Origin: Cytobacillus praedii
Lineage (GTDB): Bacteria > Bacillota > Bacilli > Bacillales > Cytobacillaceae
Assembly (NCBI RefSeq): GCF_001439605.1
Contig: NZ_LMBX01000006.1
Span: 62,001-126,000 of the forward strand
Length of the DNA: 64,000 nt
Direction of reading: 5' to 3'
The notes under the pieces: model-generated
Told to the model about the DNA's origin: nothing
Seen by the model: the letters and a program-made list of their open reading frames with translations, nothing else
The model's database searches: none
Position numbers and translations under genes: made by a program
In this document: positions 62,038 through 64,000 of the stretch, in pieces
How positions within the stretch are numbered: the stretch's first letter is position 1
Layout: each line of letters opens with the position of its first letter

Positions 62038-62925
62038 GTGTTTGAGTATGAGCGATCTTTGCCTTTAGGATTTAAGGAATTTTCAATTATTAGGAAGGAT
62101 GGTTATACAGTCAGGGATGTATCCTATTTAAGCCCACTTGGTGGGAGGATACCTGCTTATTTAGTTGTTCCAAATAAAGAAGGACAGTCTTTTCCAGCAG
62201 TCGTTTTTTTGCACCCTGGCCAAGGGAATCGAGCGACGTTTTTATCGGAAGCTGAGGATTTGGCTTCGAAAGGGATCATTTCTCTATTAATTGATGCACC
62301 TTCTATGCGAAAAGCTCCTCCCCAGGATTTGTCACAAGAACAGGAACTAACCCTTATTGTAGAGGGGGTAGTTAACATTCAGGGATACATTCAGACTGTT
62401 GTAGACCTTCGAAGGGGTATTGATCTACTTTCAAGCTTTGAATATGTTGACTCTGATCGACTTGTATATGTTGGGCATAGCCTGGGAGCCACTTGGGGTG
62501 GAGTACTTGCTGGAGTTGATGAACGAATTAAAGCATACGTTCTTATGGCTGGGTTTTCCAGCGTGTCCAAATGGCATAAAACAAGTGAACACCCATTAGC
62601 AGTTTTAATTCGCAATATGTTATCGGGAGAACAATTTAATAAATTTATCACTGAGTTGGAGCCATTGGATGCAGTACATTACATTAAAAAAGCTGCACCT
62701 GCATCACTGTTCTTTCAATTTAGTCGTAATGACGAATTTATCTCAAAAGACCAAGCGAAAACATATTACACGGTTGCAAGTTCACCGAAAGAAGTTGCTT
62801 GGTATGAAACTGACCATCTTTTTACAGCGTGCGATACTGCTTATAGAGAGCGAATGCAATGGATTACGGGACAATTAGGGCTAGATTCTTATAATCCTAT
62901 ACAGCCTGTAAGGAAAAAAGAGTGA
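62038..62925 (+). CDS. Alpha/beta hydrolase (dienelactone hydrolase-like)
   Basis: A 295-residue serine hydrolase without signal peptide. The nucleophile elbow is YVGHSLGATWGG (Ser148); HPGQGNRATF (oxyanion region) is at about residues 59-68. Asp is expected in SRNDEFISKDQ and His in YETDHLFTACD. Closest in style to acyl-peptide-hydrolase or dienelactone hydrolase proteins. GTG start after GGGAGAG. A perfect terminator follows. Substrate unknown. Confidence 0.87.
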   Translation: MFEYERSLPLGFKEFSIIRKDGYTVRDVSYLSPLGGRIPAYLVVPNKEGQSFPAVVFLHPGQGNRATFLSEAEDLASKGIISLLIDAPSMRKAPPQDLSQEQELTLIVEGVVNIQGYIQTVVDLRRGIDLLSSFEYVDSDRLVYVGHSLGATWGGVLAGVDERIKAYVLMAGFSSVSKWHKTSEHPLAVLIRNMLSGEQFNKFITELEPLDAVHYIKKAAPASLFFQFSRNDEFISKDQAKTYYTVASSPKEVAWYETDHLFTACDTAYRERMQWITGQLGLDSYNPIQPVRKKE

Positions 62926-62962
62926 TTAAATGAAATAAAAGTGAGCAAAAATCTCAACGAGT

Positions 62963-62990
62963 GGATGAAGTATACTTCATCCTTTTTTCT
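62963..62990 (+). terminator. Terminator after the alpha/beta hydrolase gene
   Basis: GGATGAAG and CTTCATCC form a perfect 8-bp stem around TATA, followed by six T. Confidence 0.92.
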
Positions 62991-62995
62991 TGAAC

Positions 62996-63013
62996 GAACT
63001 AGTGCGTTAGTTC
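62996..63013. repeat. Second copy of the UNCG-loop hairpin
   Basis: GAACTAG-TGCG-TTAGTTC forms a 7-bp stem with one G-T pair and a TGCG loop. The core is AACTAG-TGCG-TTAGTT, matching the core of the hairpin at 4155-4182 at 14 of 16 bases. Confidence 0.6.
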
Positions 63014-63248
63014 AACAAGGACGAATATATTTCGGTAGGAATTTATTGAACTTTTGTATAGAAAGAGAAGTTTGAGTATCACAACAAATAGAGCGTTACC
63101 GCTCTTTGCGTGAACACGCAAAAATAATGCGTTGGAAAACAGAAAGTTGACGGCCAATACGGATTCTGATGACAGCGAATTCCACTATGATCAAAGAGTG
63201 TACTAAGTGCTTAACACTCATTTTGAGAATGTATGGAGGGATGTTGTC

Positions 63249-64000
63249 ATGTCCAAGGTCTATTATAAATTTGTTAATTTTTTCAATTTGTCCGATCCGA
63301 CCTATGTCGATTTTGTGCGTAAATTTGAAGCCAAAACAAAGAAAGAAATCTCCTTCTATTTGTTTCTTGGCTTGTTACCCGGCCTGATTGCATATTTGTT
63401 CATCTATCCGCTTCGAGAAGTGATGATGGCATGGACCGGCTTATCAGCTCACTATGTGCAGTTATATGTTCTCGTCCTCATGAGCGCTGGCTGGCATATG
63501 CTTATTCCTTTCCTGATGCTTCGTTTTAAGGACGGACTTTCATTCAAGGAATCGCTCGTATACTTAGGTTTTGCCAGACTTGATTTGAAAGGACTTTTGC
63601 TCATCTTTCCGATTTTGACCATTCTATTCACGTTATTAGCGTTGCCTTATGTAAAATACGTCTATCCTCCGTTCTTTGAATGGTTGAATGGATTCCCGTC
63701 TTTCCATATGGGGGAATGGCATGTTTTTTATCAAGGGTATTACGACCCGAACTTTCCCTTGCTGCTGTTACTAATTGGCCTAATTGGAAACTTTATTGGC
63801 GAGGAAATTTACTTTCGCGGCTATCTACTGCGTAAGGTTGGACGCCTCAAACTTGACTGGCTATGGATTGCGATTATTTTTCAGTTTTATCATATGTGGC
63901 AAGCACCAATCAACTGGGCGTACGTTCCGATAGCTGTAATTATCCCGGAAGAAATCTTAGTCAAGCTGCGGAAAAATATTTATGGAGCAATCTTGCTGCA
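63249..64000 (+). CDS. CPBP-family intramembrane protease, cut by the window end
   Basis: At least 250 residues with about six membrane helices; the 3' end is beyond the window. The catalytic motif GEEIYFRGYLL (Glu185, Glu186, Arg190) and FYHMWQAP (His215) are those of the CPBP (CAAX/Abi) glutamic proteases. The ATG at 63249 follows GGAGGG by 7 bases. Codons are richer in G+C than the AT-rich neighbours. Such proteins can act in peptide maturation, bacteriocin immunity or anti-sigma cleavage; no partner is visible. Confidence 0.88.
   Translation, partial: MSKVYYKFVNFFNLSDPTYVDFVRKFEAKTKKEISFYLFLGLLPGLIAYLFIYPLREVMMAWTGLSAHYVQLYVLVLMSAGWHMLIPFLMLRFKDGLSFKESLVYLGFARLDLKGLLLIFPILTILFTLLALPYVKYVYPPFFEWLNGFPSFHMGEWHVFYQGYYDPNFPLLLLLIGLIGNFIGEEIYFRGYLLRKVGRLKLDWLWIAIIFQFYHMWQAPINWAYVPIAVIIPEEILVKLRKNIYGAILL

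Larger units (their letters stand above)
62926..63248. other. Non-coding stretch with three hairpins
   Basis: 323 bp. It holds the terminator at 62963-62990, the UNCG-type hairpin at 62996-63013, and two short hairpins at 63092-63105 (GAGCG-TTAC-CGCTC) and 63107-63122 (TTGCGTG-AA-CACGCAA). GGAGGG precedes the next start. No gene seen. Confidence 0.6.

Noticed and set aside
1..64000. CRISPR arrays, tRNA or rRNA genes, intact insertion sequences, prophage genes
   Set aside because: No regularly spaced repeats, tRNA-like cloverleaf with CCA context, rRNA blocks, or transposase/integrase signatures were seen by eye on either strand.

Overview
The window is low-GC chromosomal DNA from an endospore-forming member of the Bacillaceae. 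Supporting signs are Shine-Dalgarno sites close to AAGGAGG, frequent TTG and GTG starts, CotF-type coat proteins, a SpoIIM-family protein, a KinB-like sensor kinase, a squalene-hopene/sporulenol-type cyclase, a CYP152 P450 and a Bacillus-order ribose operon (rbsRKDACB). No rRNA, tRNA, CRISPR array, intact IS element or prophage was seen. The genus cannot be fixed from the sequence alone.

Layout. 1-3.9 kb: the 3' part of a thiamin-precursor salvage operon (thiX end, thiY, thiW, thiD, thiM, thiE). Its leader lies outside the window. 4.3-7.4 kb: a prolyl 4-hydroxylase, an orphan membrane histidine kinase, a rhodanese and a CBO0543-type membrane protein. 7.4-10.5 kb: a DUF2515 (YppC-like) gene divergent from a triterpene cyclase. 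10.6-17.5 kb: a membrane protein, DUF4129, DUF4350, MoxR ATPase and DUF58 operon, then SpoIIM-family and RDD genes on opposite strands. 17.7-27.9 kb: a GH18 hydrolase, a TetR/epimerase pair sharing an operator, DinB, a TetM/TetP-like GTPase, lipoproteins and a DUF438/hemerythrin/PAS protein. 28-32.6 kb: a decayed GNAT gene and a glycerate module (two 2-hydroxyacid dehydrogenases around a glycerate kinase). 32.7-38.8 kb: rbsRKDACB with a CcpA-like site and a perfect RbsR-type palindrome. 38.8-50.8 kb: a divergent guanylate-kinase-like protein, two peptidases, a probable Fur-controlled methyltransferase, CotF-type proteins, a glycosyltransferase, CYP152, a decaying quinone-detoxification locus and small membrane proteins. 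50.9-53.3 kb: an ECF sigma, PadR and HAAS-SEDS operon with a probable self-recognised promoter. 53.4-64 kb: a frameshifted hydrolase, small proteins, a polysaccharide deacetylase, YfmQ, a TetR/MFS pair with three identical operators, an EcsB-like protein without its ATPase, a hydrolase and a truncated CPBP protease.

The most interesting units are the sigma/PadR/HAAS-SEDS operon, the TetR/MFS triple operator, the methyltransferase with a Fur box just downstream of its promoter, the shared-operator TetR/epimerase pair, the MoxR-DUF58 membrane cluster, and two dispersed hairpins with UNCG loops. Several genes are visibly decaying: the GNAT gene, an mhqO-like dioxygenase fragment, a flavin reductase fragment and a one-base frameshift in an alpha/beta hydrolase. 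All family assignments come from reading motifs by eye; no database search was run.
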